From assembly GCA_023430565.1 (NCBI GenBank), contig JAEZAD010000219.1, forward strand, positions 1 to 9,543: DNA of 9,543 nucleotides, read 5' to 3'. Position 1 is the stretch's first letter. Each line of letters opens with the position of its first letter. The translations under genes were made by a program, and so were the position numbers. Below, piece after piece: positions 1-6,549 of the stretch. A model generated the notes under the pieces. It did not search any database, had not been told where the DNA came from, and saw only the letters and a list, made by a program, of their open reading frames with translations. This DNA comes from Verrucomicrobiota bacterium (GTDB lineage: Bacteria > Verrucomicrobiota > Verrucomicrobiia > Opitutales > Opitutaceae).

Positions 1-1299
1 TCACAGCTCCCGCGCCCGCGCAATCAACGCCGACCCCGCCAGCGCCGCCTCGATCCGCGCCGCCACGCCGAGTTTTTCCGCTCGGTTCCGCAGCGTCAAA
101 AACGCCAGCGACGACGCCTCGTTCTTCGCCCCCGCTTCCGCCGCCTGCGTCACCACCTCGTCCATCGCCGGAATCTGCGCCGCCGGCAGCAGGTTTTTTT
201 CGCCGAGAAACAGCGTCAGCGACGCCCCCAGCATCTCCAGCCACGCCCGCGGCGACGCCGGCGGCGCATACGCCACCCCGCTCTTTGCCGGCATCCATTC
301 CATGAATACGCGAATCTGCTCGTGCAGCTTCGCCAGCTCCGCGTCCGCCGTCGCCGGCGTCCACCGCGCCTGGAACGTCTTTCGCTCGCGAAATTTCTTC
401 ACCTCCCACACCCGCAAAATCATCTCGTAGTCGCCCGCCTTCTGCCGGATCGCCCCCGTGAAAACATAGTCGAGCCCGCCCTCCGTCGTCTCCACGAGCT
501 GCCGCAGATTCTCCGCCGTCCACTCCGTCGGAAACAGCGCATAATGCCCCCCGGCCAGCCCCACCGCCGCGTTCGAGGCATACTGCGGCGTGAAATAAAA
601 CGTCTCCGCCAGCCACAACGGCACCGCGCGGCTCAACCGCCCCAGCTCGTCCTCCGGCCGCTCCGCCGCCTCCTCCCAGTTCGCAATCCCCGGCGTCGCC
701 AGCTGGCCAAACGCCACCCGCCGCAACCTCGCCTCCTTCGACGGCAACACCTGCTCCGCCAGCGGCTCCAATCCGTAAAACCAGATCGGCTTGCTGATGC
801 TCACCAGGTTCACCTTCGCCGCCTCGCGCGCCCCCGCGGCCGGCGGATCGATCGGCGCGTGCTCCGACTGCATCAGCTCCGCAATCGCATTCGAAAACCC
901 ATAAAGCCGCTCCTCCAAATCCGGCCGCTTCAACGCGAACAAAATGTCCAGCAGGTGCTGCGCCGCATCCACGTTCCGCAGCACCAGATACGCCTGCAAC
1001 AAATTGATCCCCGTCGCCGGCCCGTGCCGCTCCACGTCGTAGCGCGGCGCCACCAGCTCCACGATCTCCCGCACGTGCCCGTTCACGCCGAGATCGCCCG
1101 ACACCGTCACCAGCACGTCCGGCCGATCGCCGTCCGTCGCGAGCACCTCTTCGTAAATCGCCATCGCACCCGGCAGATCCTTCGCCTCGAGCCGCTCGCG
1201 CGCCGCCACCAGCTTCGTCTTCACCGCGCCCGCCACGATTTCAGTATTCGCCGGCTGCGCCGCCGCTTTCTTCTGCGCGAAACGATCGAAAAATCCCAT
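1..1299 (-). CDS. TPR-like cytoplasmic protein of unknown function
   Basis: This is a complete 432-residue protein ending in TGA at the very edge of the window. I do not recognise a named family. The N-terminal third looks like TPR-type helical hairpins: around residues 27-60 there is a helix pair with the pattern LEAKDLPGAMAIYEEVL, and around 95-140 a second with LQAYLVLRNVDAAQHLLDIL. The remainder is mixed alpha/beta with no catalytic motif I can name. There is no signal peptide or membrane segment, so it is probably cytosolic. The start is placed at the ATG that gives MGFFDRF. The frame stays open to 1440, but that extension is an Glu-Arg dipeptide run encoded by a hexamer repeat followed by Arg-rich residues, so it is very unlikely to be translated. 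No strong Shine-Dalgarno site precedes the ATG. It lies 164 nt downstream of the kinase gene on the same strand and may have its own promoter. That it is a real gene is well supported; its function is open. Confidence 0.8.
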   Translation of the reverse strand: MGFFDRFAQKKAAAQPANTEIVAGAVKTKLVAARERLEAKDLPGAMAIYEEVLATDGDRPDVLVTVSGDLGVNGHVREIVELVAPRYDVERHGPATGINLLQAYLVLRNVDAAQHLLDILFALKRPDLEERLYGFSNAIAELMQSEHAPIDPPAAGAREAAKVNLVSISKPIWFYGLEPLAEQVLPSKEARLRRVAFGQLATPGIANWEEAAERPEDELGRLSRAVPLWLAETFYFTPQYASNAAVGLAGGHYALFPTEWTAENLRQLVETTEGGLDYVFTGAIRQKAGDYEMILRVWEVKKFRERKTFQARWTPATADAELAKLHEQIRVFMEWMPAKSGVAYAPPASPRAWLEMLGASLTLFLGEKNLLPAAQIPAMDEVVTQAAEAGAKNEASSLAFLTLRNRAEKLGVAARIEAALAGSALIARAREL

Positions 1300-1395
1300 G
1301 CGTCGAAGAAAACGCCGCCTCCGCCTCTGGCGAACAGAATCACGCCCCGCCCCCCTTTCATAGGAGCATCGCGACGGCCTTACCCATCCACCCCC

Positions 1396-1433
1396 TCTTT
1401 CTCGTTCTCGTTCTCTTTCTCTTTCTCGTTCTC
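1396..1433. repeat. Hexanucleotide tandem repeat, six copies, polypyrimidine/polypurine
   Basis: Six consecutive hexamers run from 1396 to 1431 in the order TCTTTC, TCGTTC, TCGTTC, TCTTTC, TCTTTC, TCGTTC, with a partial TC after them. The minus strand is therefore a purine run of GAACGA and GAAAGA units. It sits about 100 nt upstream of the TPR-like gene start and about 30 nt beyond the kinase stop. Simple repeats of this kind can change copy number by slippage. Whether this one is variable or regulatory cannot be seen from one sequence. Confidence 0.9.
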
Positions 1434-1449
1434 CCCCCACTCGCCTCCC

Positions 1450-1493
1450 GCCTCACCCCCGCCTCACCCCCGCATCAACAACCGCCTCACCCC
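1450..1493. repeat. 11-bp direct repeats across the kinase 3' end
   Basis: GCCTCACCCCC occurs twice in tandem at 1450-1460 and 1461-1471, and GCCTCACCCC recurs at 1484-1493. On the minus strand each unit reads GGGGGTGAGGC. The kinase stop codon, TGA at 1466-1464, lies in the second tandem unit; the unit at 1484-1493 is read in another frame as part of the kinase C-terminus (GVRRLL). Gain or loss of one 11-bp unit would shift the kinase reading frame at its end. Confidence 0.85.
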
Positions 1494-2366
1494 TTCGATC
1501 GGCGCCTCCGTCACCGGCACCAACGGCAGCGGCGATCGCGGCGCCAGCGCCTCCAACACCACCGGATGCGTCAAAATCGGTCCGCTCAACCCCGCCCCCA
1601 ACTCGTCCAGCGGTTCGTCCGGAAACAGCTTCGTCGCCACCCGCACCGCCAGATCGAGCAGTTCGCCCGCCGACTCCACGATCAACTGGTGCGCCGTCAG
1701 ATCCCCCTCGCGCGCCAGGTGCAGCACCGCCGGCGCCAGCGCCCCGATCCTTCGATTCGGCTCCGTATCCGCATAAAAATACCGCGTCACCGCCGCCGCA
1801 TCCGCCGCTTCACCCAGCGGTGTGTGATCGCGCACCGTCGGCCCCAGCCGCGATACCGGCAGCCACCCCTGCAACTCCAACAACGCCCGCGCCACCGCCC
1901 GCCGCCCCAAATCATACGCGCTCCCCGGATCGCCAAACCGCCAGCCCAACCCGCCCGCGTAATGCACGCCGCCGCTCCGATCGCGCGCCCCCACGAACGA
2001 CCCCGTGCCCGAATGCAACACCAGCCCCGCCCCGCCGTTCGTCGCCAGCTCGAGCACCGGCAGCGAATCCGCCCCCGTCGTCACTTTGCCAAAATCCTCC
2101 AGTTCGCCCGCCACCTCCCGCCAGAACCCCGCGCTGCCCGCCATGAACAAACGCGTCTCGCTCACGCGCAGCCCCGGCACATCCGCCTTCGCCAGCGCCA
2201 GCACCGCGCACAGCGCATCCGTGATGATCAACCGCGCCTGCTCCGCCCCCACCACATTCGGATTGCACCCCGGCGCCAGCTGCCGCGCGACCACCTCCCC
2301 TGTCTCATTAATCAGGATACACTCCGTCTTTGTCGCCCCGCCATCGACTCCAATCTTGAAGTTCAC
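1464..2366 (-). CDS. N-acetylglucosamine kinase-like ATPase (BadF/BadG/BcrA/BcrD family)
   Basis: A 300-residue ASKHA-fold sugar kinase, predicted to phosphorylate an amino sugar such as GlcNAc in the cytosol using ATP. The phosphate-1 loop is DGGATKTE at residues 8-15 (the family usually has DGGGTKT). The second phosphate loop is SGTGS at 119-123. The family signature GLGWRFGDPGSAYDLG follows at 139-154, where DxGSAxxLG is typical of GlcNAc kinase-like members. Length matches the family. The start is uncertain: GTG at 2366 puts the conserved beta-strand (FKIGVDGG) right at the N-terminus, while GTG at 2390 would add eight residues. I prefer 2366 because it overlaps the stop of a small upstream ORF as GTGA. 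It follows the SIS gene by 67 nt, and a kinase plus sugar-phosphate isomerase pair supports amino-sugar catabolism or recycling. The exact substrate cannot be read from sequence. Confidence 0.88.
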   Translation of the reverse strand: MNFKIGVDGGATKTECILINETGEVVARQLAPGCNPNVVGAEQARLIITDALCAVLALAKADVPGLRVSETRLFMAGSAGFWREVAGELEDFGKVTTGADSLPVLELATNGGAGLVLHSGTGSFVGARDRSGGVHYAGGLGWRFGDPGSAYDLGRRAVARALLELQGWLPVSRLGPTVRDHTPLGEAADAAAVTRYFYADTEPNRRIGALAPAVLHLAREGDLTAHQLIVESAGELLDLAVRVATKLFPDEPLDELGAGLSGPILTHPVVLEALAPRSPLPLVPVTEAPIEGVRRLLMRG

Positions 2367-2413
2367 CGCATCACCCCAGGTAGGTTGCACGCTCGCCGCG
2401 CAACGGATCGCAT
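2363..2413 (-). CDS. Possible 16-codon leader ORF coupled to the kinase gene
   Basis: An ATG at 2413 opens a frame encoding MRSVARRACNLPGVMR, then TGA at 2365-2363. It is preceded by AGGAG at 7-nt spacing, a better ribosome-binding site than any other minus-strand gene in this cluster has. Its TGA overlaps the kinase GTG start as GTGA, the usual layout for translational coupling by re-initiation. The peptide shows no run of one amino acid that would suggest attenuation. The frame differs from that of the kinase, so an undetected frameshift that would extend the kinase N-terminus is an alternative. Chance is also possible in such a short ORF. Confidence 0.4.
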   Translation of the reverse strand: MRSVARRACNLPGVMR

Positions 2414-2420
2414 TTTGTAT

Positions 2421-2425
2421 CTCCT
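2421..2425 (-). promoter_or_regulatory. Strong Shine-Dalgarno site upstream of the kinase
   Basis: The minus strand reads AGGAG here, seven nucleotides before the ATG at 2413. It is 54 nt from the preferred kinase GTG, too far to serve that codon directly. It therefore either drives the small leader ORF, with the kinase translated by coupling, or marks a start that has lost its frame. Confidence 0.6.
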
Positions 2426-2433
2426 GATCCCTT

Positions 2434-3159
2434 TCACGCCAGCTGCCGGCTCAGCCGCCCCTTGTATTTCTCCGCCAGCGCGCGATTCCCCTCGATCGAG
2501 CCCGGCACATTCTGGCTCCGTAGAATCGGCAGCGGATGCCCATTCGTTTTCAACCAATCCACGACCGACAGCATCAACCAGTTCAGCAGCGAACACCCGA
2601 TGAACGTCGACGTCGGCCCCGCCATGATCCCGTCGCGCACCTCCACAATCGCGTCGCCCGGCACCCCGCCGTTGTCCAAAACATAATCCGCCACGTCGTG
2701 CAGCTTCCTCCCCTCCGGATGCACCGTCGCATACGTGGTCGACATCGCCAGCGCCGTCAGGCCAACGACCGTCAGCCCTTTCTTCTTCGCATACAACGCC
2801 ACCTCGAGCGGCGACGAATTTTTCCCTGAATTTGAAATCACGATGATCGTCTCGCCCGCGAGCAGTTGATACTGCCGGTCGTGCCGCTCCACCAGCTTCG
2901 TCCCGTAGCCGACCAGGTTCTCCACGAACCCCGCCGTCGGATCCACAATTCCGTTCACGCACACCAGCCCGCCCGCGCGCCCGATGATCTCCCGCGCGAT
3001 CAACTCGCTGTGCCCGCTCCCAAACGTGTGCACCACTCCCCCGCCCGCGATCGACCCGCCGATGATCGGCGTCAGCTTCGCGATCGTCCCGGCATTCGCC
3101 GACCACGCTCGCGCCAGCATTTCGTTGGCCCGGGAAAAATAGAATTCAGGAAGCGACAT
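2434..3159 (-). CDS. SIS-domain sugar isomerase-like protein (UPF0309/SIS_2 type)
   Basis: A 241-residue cytosolic protein made of a single SIS (sugar isomerase) domain, the fold that binds phosphosugars such as glucosamine-6-phosphate and MurNAc-6-phosphate. Visible motifs are the phosphosugar-binding loop FGSGHS at 46-51 and the second Ser-rich loop SNSGKNSSPLE at 109-119, with VVGLTA following the next strand (131-136). Length and motifs match the SIS_2/UPF0309 family rather than the longer MurQ etherases or two-SIS GlmS. The ATG at 3159 is the only sensible start; it lacks a Shine-Dalgarno site and lies 8 nt after the LpxR-like gene, which suggests translational coupling. It precedes the GlcNAc kinase-like gene, so a role in amino-sugar phosphate metabolism is a fair inference. 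Whether it is an isomerase, a deaminase or a binding protein is not shown. Confidence 0.88.
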   Translation of the reverse strand: MSLPEFYFSRANEMLARAWSANAGTIAKLTPIIGGSIAGGGVVHTFGSGHSELIAREIIGRAGGLVCVNGIVDPTAGFVENLVGYGTKLVERHDRQYQLLAGETIIVISNSGKNSSPLEVALYAKKKGLTVVGLTALAMSTTYATVHPEGRKLHDVADYVLDNGGVPGDAIVEVRDGIMAGPTSTFIGCSLLNWLMLSVVDWLKTNGHPLPILRSQNVPGSIEGNRALAEKYKGRLSRQLA

Positions 3160-3167
3160 AAGAAAAT

Positions 3168-4325
3168 TCAGCGATTGCGACCTCGACCAAACGGCACCGT
3201 GAGCGTCGCGGCACCGTAAACCTGCGGCCCCTTCTGCGCCTTGAACTCAGGCGTGCGGAAAACCTGCGCCACCGTCAACACCCAGCCTCGATAGTTCACC
3301 GTCACCCCGAAATTGAAATCCGCCACCCAGACCTCCTTCGCCACGCTGTGGCTCGCACGAAACGTGTTGCCATCGAGAAAAATGTCCCGCGCCACCGCCC
3401 GTCCGCCCGCCCCCGCAAACACCAGCGCGCCCCACTTCGGTTCGCGCCCGCCCACCTGCGACGTCTCCGAACCGGGCCGGATGATGTCGTTGCCAAAGTC
3501 GTCCGGCAGGTGAAACCCGCCCCGCAGCGTAAACCCGAGATTCGCAAACGTCGCCACATTCCCCAGCGAAAACCCCGCCTGCCCAATCGCATCGAAATTT
3601 CGCCCTTCCTCCGACGCCTCCGGCGACCAGCGAATCCGGTGCTGATAAACGAAATTGAACCCCGGCTCGTTCTGCAACTGATGCGCCCAGCCCTGCGCCC
3701 GCGCACTCCCGGAAATATTGTCGTGCACGAAATCCTGCACCTCCTTCCCGAGCGCCGCCGGCCCCACCACGCCGAGATCGACATGCCAGACCGATAGCTT
3801 CGCCCACTGCCCCTCCAGCGTCGAACGCGCCTGCAACGCCACCCCGAGATAAAGCCACGCCGCATACGGCCGGTCGTCCGGCACGAGCCCCGCGCTTTTT
3901 ATATCATCCGGCGTGTAGATGTTGTGCCCAAACGTCATCGCCACCCGATACTGCGTCGGTTGCTCCGAACGCGCCATGCGCGGCCCCGGGTCCCGCGCCG
4001 TCTGCCGCACCTGCGTGTTTCGCTCCGCCTTCTCCGTCGCCGCACGCGCCAGGACCCTCGTCCACCGCTGCCGAAACCACTCCTCGAATCCGTTCAACCG
4101 CGTCGACAGCAGCGTCGCCTTCTGCCCCGTCGTGTAATACCGATCCGTGCTCGTGCTCGTCACGTAGACGTCGTTCTCCGAATACAACGACAACGAATAA
4201 TAGTCCGACGCCCCCGGGCCCGCGTCGTCGAAGCGCAGCTCCTCCGCCGCCTCGCCCGCCGTCGCCACCCGCGCCGCGCACATCAACGCCGCCAGCAAAA
4301 CCCCCCCACGCCTATTCGCGTCCAT
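3168..4325 (-). CDS. Lipid A 3'-O-deacylase, LpxR family (former DUF2219)
   Basis: A 385-residue predicted outer-membrane beta-barrel enzyme. LpxR-family proteins remove the 3'-acyloxyacyl chain of lipid A in a calcium-dependent reaction. Residues 1-23 form a signal peptide (basic DANRR, hydrophobic core, likely cut at ATA/G). Family hallmarks follow in order: YSENDVY at 48-54 with the Asn-Asp pair, DRYYTTG at 61-67, NIYTPDDI at 135-142, DDRPYAAWLYLG at 150-161, then DLGVVGPAALGKEVQDFVHDN at 183-203, whose His201 corresponds to the catalytic His of this family. About 40 residues between 80 and 122 are basic and probably form a loop. The protein ends in strand-rich sequence. The start is the ATG at 4325, because it begins a good signal peptide; the frame is open to 4502 but that part is Arg/Cys/Trp-rich shadow of the methyltransferase. 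This start lies in a tandem repeat and overlaps the methyltransferase stop by 14 nt. Confidence 0.88.
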   Translation of the reverse strand: MDANRRGGVLLAALMCAARVATAGEAAEELRFDDAGPGASDYYSLSLYSENDVYVTSTSTDRYYTTGQKATLLSTRLNGFEEWFRQRWTRVLARAATEKAERNTQVRQTARDPGPRMARSEQPTQYRVAMTFGHNIYTPDDIKSAGLVPDDRPYAAWLYLGVALQARSTLEGQWAKLSVWHVDLGVVGPAALGKEVQDFVHDNISGSARAQGWAHQLQNEPGFNFVYQHRIRWSPEASEEGRNFDAIGQAGFSLGNVATFANLGFTLRGGFHLPDDFGNDIIRPGSETSQVGGREPKWGALVFAGAGGRAVARDIFLDGNTFRASHSVAKEVWVADFNFGVTVNYRGWVLTVAQVFRTPEFKAQKGPQVYGAATLTVPFGRGRNR

Positions 4326-4340
4326 TCGCGTCCATTCGCG
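4311..4340. repeat. Three tandem 10-bp units at a gene junction (REWTRMDAN-type repeat)
   Basis: The plus strand carries CCTATTCGCG, TCCATTCGCG, TCCATTCGCG back to back; on the minus strand the unit is CGCGAATGGA. Because 10 bp is not a multiple of three, the units are read in shifting frames. They supply the last residues of the methyltransferase (RMDANGRE and the TAG stop) and the Met-Asp-Ala-Asn start of the LpxR-like protein. Upstream in the LpxR frame they read NREWTRMDAN, which I recall as a frequent spurious N- or C-terminal tail in Verrucomicrobiota and related genomes, so this is probably one copy of a dispersed intergenic repeat. Confidence 0.85.
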
Positions 4341-5250
4341 GTTCGCTTTCCCACCGCCCATAAATCCCGCACGGCAGCACCTTCCCATCCCGCTGTATCG
4401 GCAATCCCACTTCACCCGCCGTGATCGACCCGCCCCGCTCGCCCAACAGCTCCGCGAGCAGATTCGCCACCACCGTCGGCGACAGCCGCGCCGTATACGC
4501 ATTCACCAGGAAAAACACCGGCCGGTCGCTCAACAACTCCCGGCACGCCTGCAACAGCTCCCACAAATGATCCTCCAGCTTCCACATCTCCCCCGTGCTC
4601 CCGCGCCCATACGTCGGCGGATCCATGATCACCGCATCGTAGCGCCGCCCGCGCTTCAGCTCCCGCCGCGCAAACTTCAAACAATCGTCGACGATATACC
4701 GCACCGGCGCCTCCCCCAGCCCGCTCAACGCCGCGTTCTCCCGGCACCACTTCACCATCCCCTCCGCCGCATCGACGTGACACACGCTCGCGCCCGCCTT
4801 CGCCGCCGCCACCGTCGCCGCACCGGTGTAACCGAAAAGATTCAACACCGACACCTCCCGTCCTTCCGCGCGCGCCGCTTTGATCTTCGCGCTGAACCAC
4901 TCCCAGTTCACCGCCTGCTCCGGGAACAGCCCCGTGTGCTTGAACGACGTCGGCCGGATCTTGAACGTCAGCCCCAGCGGCCCGTATTCGATTTTCCACG
5001 ACTCCGGCAGCGGCCGACGCATCTCCCATTTTCCCCCGCCCGTCTCGCTGCGATGGTAAAAAGCATCCCAGTCGTCCCAACGGGCTCCGGGAGTTCTCCC
5101 ATGCCGCGGCCAGATGATCTGCGGATCGGGCCGGACCAGTGTGAACTCGCCCCAGCGCTCCTGCTTCATACCATCGCCACAATCGACCAGGCGGTATTCG
5201 TCCCACCGGTCCGCCACCCTGAGAGCCGGACGTTGAATCGTTTCAGACAT
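4312..5250 (-). CDS. Class I SAM-dependent methyltransferase, RlmI/RlmK-like
   Basis: A 312-residue cytosolic methyltransferase with the Rossmann core of the PF10672 group, to which the 23S rRNA cytosine/guanine methyltransferases RlmI and RlmK belong; rRNA is the likely but unproven substrate. Visible motifs: HTGLFPEQAVNWEW at 105-118, the SAM-binding motif I LNLFGYTGA at 136-144, the acidic residue Asp160 at the end of the next strand that should hold the SAM ribose, DD at 188-189, and the active-site motif MDPPTYGRG at 209-217. The start is the ATG at 5250 (MSETIQRP); the frame is open to 5361 but the extra 37 residues look non-coding. The C-terminus leaves the family pattern after GIYGRWE and ends in a tail encoded by the 10-bp repeat. 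It is the first gene of the minus-strand cluster. Confidence 0.85.
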   Translation of the reverse strand: MSETIQRPALRVADRWDEYRLVDCGDGMKQERWGEFTLVRPDPQIIWPRHGRTPGARWDDWDAFYHRSETGGGKWEMRRPLPESWKIEYGPLGLTFKIRPTSFKHTGLFPEQAVNWEWFSAKIKAARAEGREVSVLNLFGYTGAATVAAAKAGASVCHVDAAEGMVKWCRENAALSGLGEAPVRYIVDDCLKFARRELKRGRRYDAVIMDPPTYGRGSTGEMWKLEDHLWELLQACRELLSDRPVFFLVNAYTARLSPTVVANLLAELLGERGGSITAGEVGLPIQRDGKVLPCGIYGRWESEPRMDANGRE

Positions 5251-5364
5251 TCGCCGCGCGAACCAATCGCTCCCCACCCGCCTTGTCGAGCCGACGCTAA
5301 TTTTCACGGAACCCCGTTTGCTCCCGGAAGACCAATGACTTCCTTGACCGTTCCTAATCAAGCT
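5251..5364. promoter_or_regulatory. Divergent intergenic region, presumed promoters for both sides
   Basis: These 114 nt separate the methyltransferase (leftward) from the DUF481 gene (rightward), so they should hold the promoters of the five-gene minus-strand cluster and of the barrel gene. The central part, 5296-5345, is less GC-rich than its surroundings (CTAATTTTCAC at 5297-5307). I could not find a -35/-10 pair with acceptable spacing on either strand. The call rests on gene layout only. Confidence 0.35.
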
Positions 5365-6399
5365 ATGAACCCACTATCACTCCGCACTTTCCTGTGCCTC
5401 GCCGCCGCGCTCCTCGCGCTCCGCGCCCAAGCCGACGTTGTTGAAACCAACAACGGCGCCCGCCTCGTCGGCGAGATCGAGAAGATCGCCGACGGCAACA
5501 TCATCATGAAGACGGCCTACGCCGACGTCATCACGATCAAGCAGTCCGACGTCACCAGCATCGCCACCGATCAACCCATCGCCGTGCGCCTCGAAAGCGG
5601 CACCGTCCTCGAAGGCACCCTCACAACCGACAACGGCGCCGTCCAAATCGCCGGCTCCGACGGCCGCCTCTCCACCTCCGTCGACCGCATCGCCGCCACC
5701 TGGCCCGCCGGCGGCACCGATCCCCGCATCACCGCCCTCGAACGCACCTGGGCCTACGAAGCCGCCGTCGACATCACCGGCAAGAGCGGCAACAGCGAGC
5801 AGCTCGGCACCCAGCTCAGCGGCCGCGCCACCCTCAAGACCGACCGCGATACCCTCCAGTTCTACACCGCCTATAACCGCCAGGTCACCGACTCCGTCAA
5901 GGCCGCCGACGAATTCAAGGCCGGCGTCGACTACGCCAACAATTTCTCCGGCAAGAAATCCTGGTATGTGCGCGACGAAGGCGGCTTCGACCGCGTGAAA
6001 GACATCGACCTCTACAACGTCGCCGCCGTCGGTCTCGGCTACGACATCATCAAGGAGGAAAATCACCTCCTCACCGTCCGCACCGGTATCTCGTATCGCT
6101 ATGAAGGCTACGGCAACCCCGCGGCCGAGGACGTCAGCAGCGCCGGTCTCGACCTCGGCCTTAACCACGAGTGGACCTTCGAAAATTCCCGCATCGTGAA
6201 CCGGCTTTCGATCGTCCCGACCTTCGACGATTTCTCGAATTTTCGCCTCACCCACGAATCCTTCTACGAAGTTCCGCTCGCCGCCCCGGCGTGGAAACTC
6301 CGCCTCGGCATCAGCAACGACTACAACAGCGAACCCGGCCCCGGTGTCGAAGAACTGGATACCTCCTACTTCACCCGCCTCGTCCTCAGCTGGAAGTAA
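5365..6399 (+). CDS. DUF481 outer-membrane beta-barrel protein with N-terminal duplicated domain
   Basis: A 344-residue exported protein. Residues 1-23 are a clear signal peptide (hydrophobic core FLCLAAALLAL, cut at AQA/D). Residues 29-66 and 77-109 are two related beta-rich units sharing the pattern G-x-x-L-x-G-x-[IL], an Asp/Asn-Gly turn about eight residues later, then alternating hydrophobic positions. From about 122 onward the protein matches DUF481 (PF04338): WAYEAAVDITGKSGNSEQ at 129-146, then amphipathic strands ending in LVLSWK. DUF481 members are predicted outer-membrane barrels of unknown function, some induced by salt or stress. The last residue is Lys, not the aromatic residue usual at the end of outer-membrane barrels. 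No Shine-Dalgarno site stands before the ATG, which is chosen because it begins the signal peptide; the frame upstream is methyltransferase shadow. It is monocistronic, ending at an intrinsic terminator. Confidence 0.87.
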   Translation: MNPLSLRTFLCLAAALLALRAQADVVETNNGARLVGEIEKIADGNIIMKTAYADVITIKQSDVTSIATDQPIAVRLESGTVLEGTLTTDNGAVQIAGSDGRLSTSVDRIAATWPAGGTDPRITALERTWAYEAAVDITGKSGNSEQLGTQLSGRATLKTDRDTLQFYTAYNRQVTDSVKAADEFKAGVDYANNFSGKKSWYVRDEGGFDRVKDIDLYNVAAVGLGYDIIKEENHLLTVRTGISYRYEGYGNPAAEDVSSAGLDLGLNHEWTFENSRIVNRLSIVPTFDDFSNFRLTHESFYEVPLAAPAWKLRLGISNDYNSEPGPGVEELDTSYFTRLVLSWK

Positions 6400-6427
6400 C
6401 CCCGCGGCCCCAGGCGCCCGCCATTCT

Positions 6428-6464
6428 AAGAACCCGACGTCCCCGACGTCGGGTTCTTTTTTTT
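6428..6464 (+). terminator. Rho-independent terminator of the DUF481 gene
   Basis: A perfect 14-bp stem pairs 6428-6441 (AAGAACCCGACGTC) with 6445-6458 around a CCC loop, followed by T's through 6464. It lies 29 nt after the DUF481 stop. The stem contains two tandem copies of CCCGACGTC, so the hairpin could also pair in a shifted register. The opposite strand has AAAAAAAA before the stem but no matching T-run after it, so it should act mainly rightward. Confidence 0.95.
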
Positions 6465-6549
6465 GGTAGGACGAAGCGTCCCCGCCAAGCTGCCACGCTT
6501 CCCACGTCTTCCCATTTGCCCCTTCGCCGCCTCCGCATTCCCTCCGCCT

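Noticed and set aside
1300..1440. N-terminal extension of the TPR-like protein with a Glu-Arg run
   Set aside because: The run comes from a hexamer DNA repeat and is followed by Arg-rich non-protein-like sequence; MGFFDRF is a better start.
322..2603. Long plus-strand ORFs (322-1776 and 1566-2603) opposite the TPR-like, kinase and SIS genes
   Set aside because: Arg/Pro/His-rich translations with no domain signal; these are antisense shadows of GC-rich genes.
4326..4502. N-terminal extension of the LpxR-like protein
   Set aside because: Composition is that of an overlapping frame of the methyltransferase and it would bury the signal peptide.
5344..5349. TTGACC as a -35 box for the DUF481 gene
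   Set aside because: Only 15 nt remain before the ATG and no -10 fits.
4567..5364. Upstream extension of the DUF481 frame
   Set aside because: It covers the methyltransferase antisense and would place some 266 Arg/Pro-rich residues before a clear signal peptide.
6463..6549. TTG-started extension of the PHP phosphoesterase
   Set aside because: The TTG lies in the terminator T-run and the added residues precede a good signal peptide.
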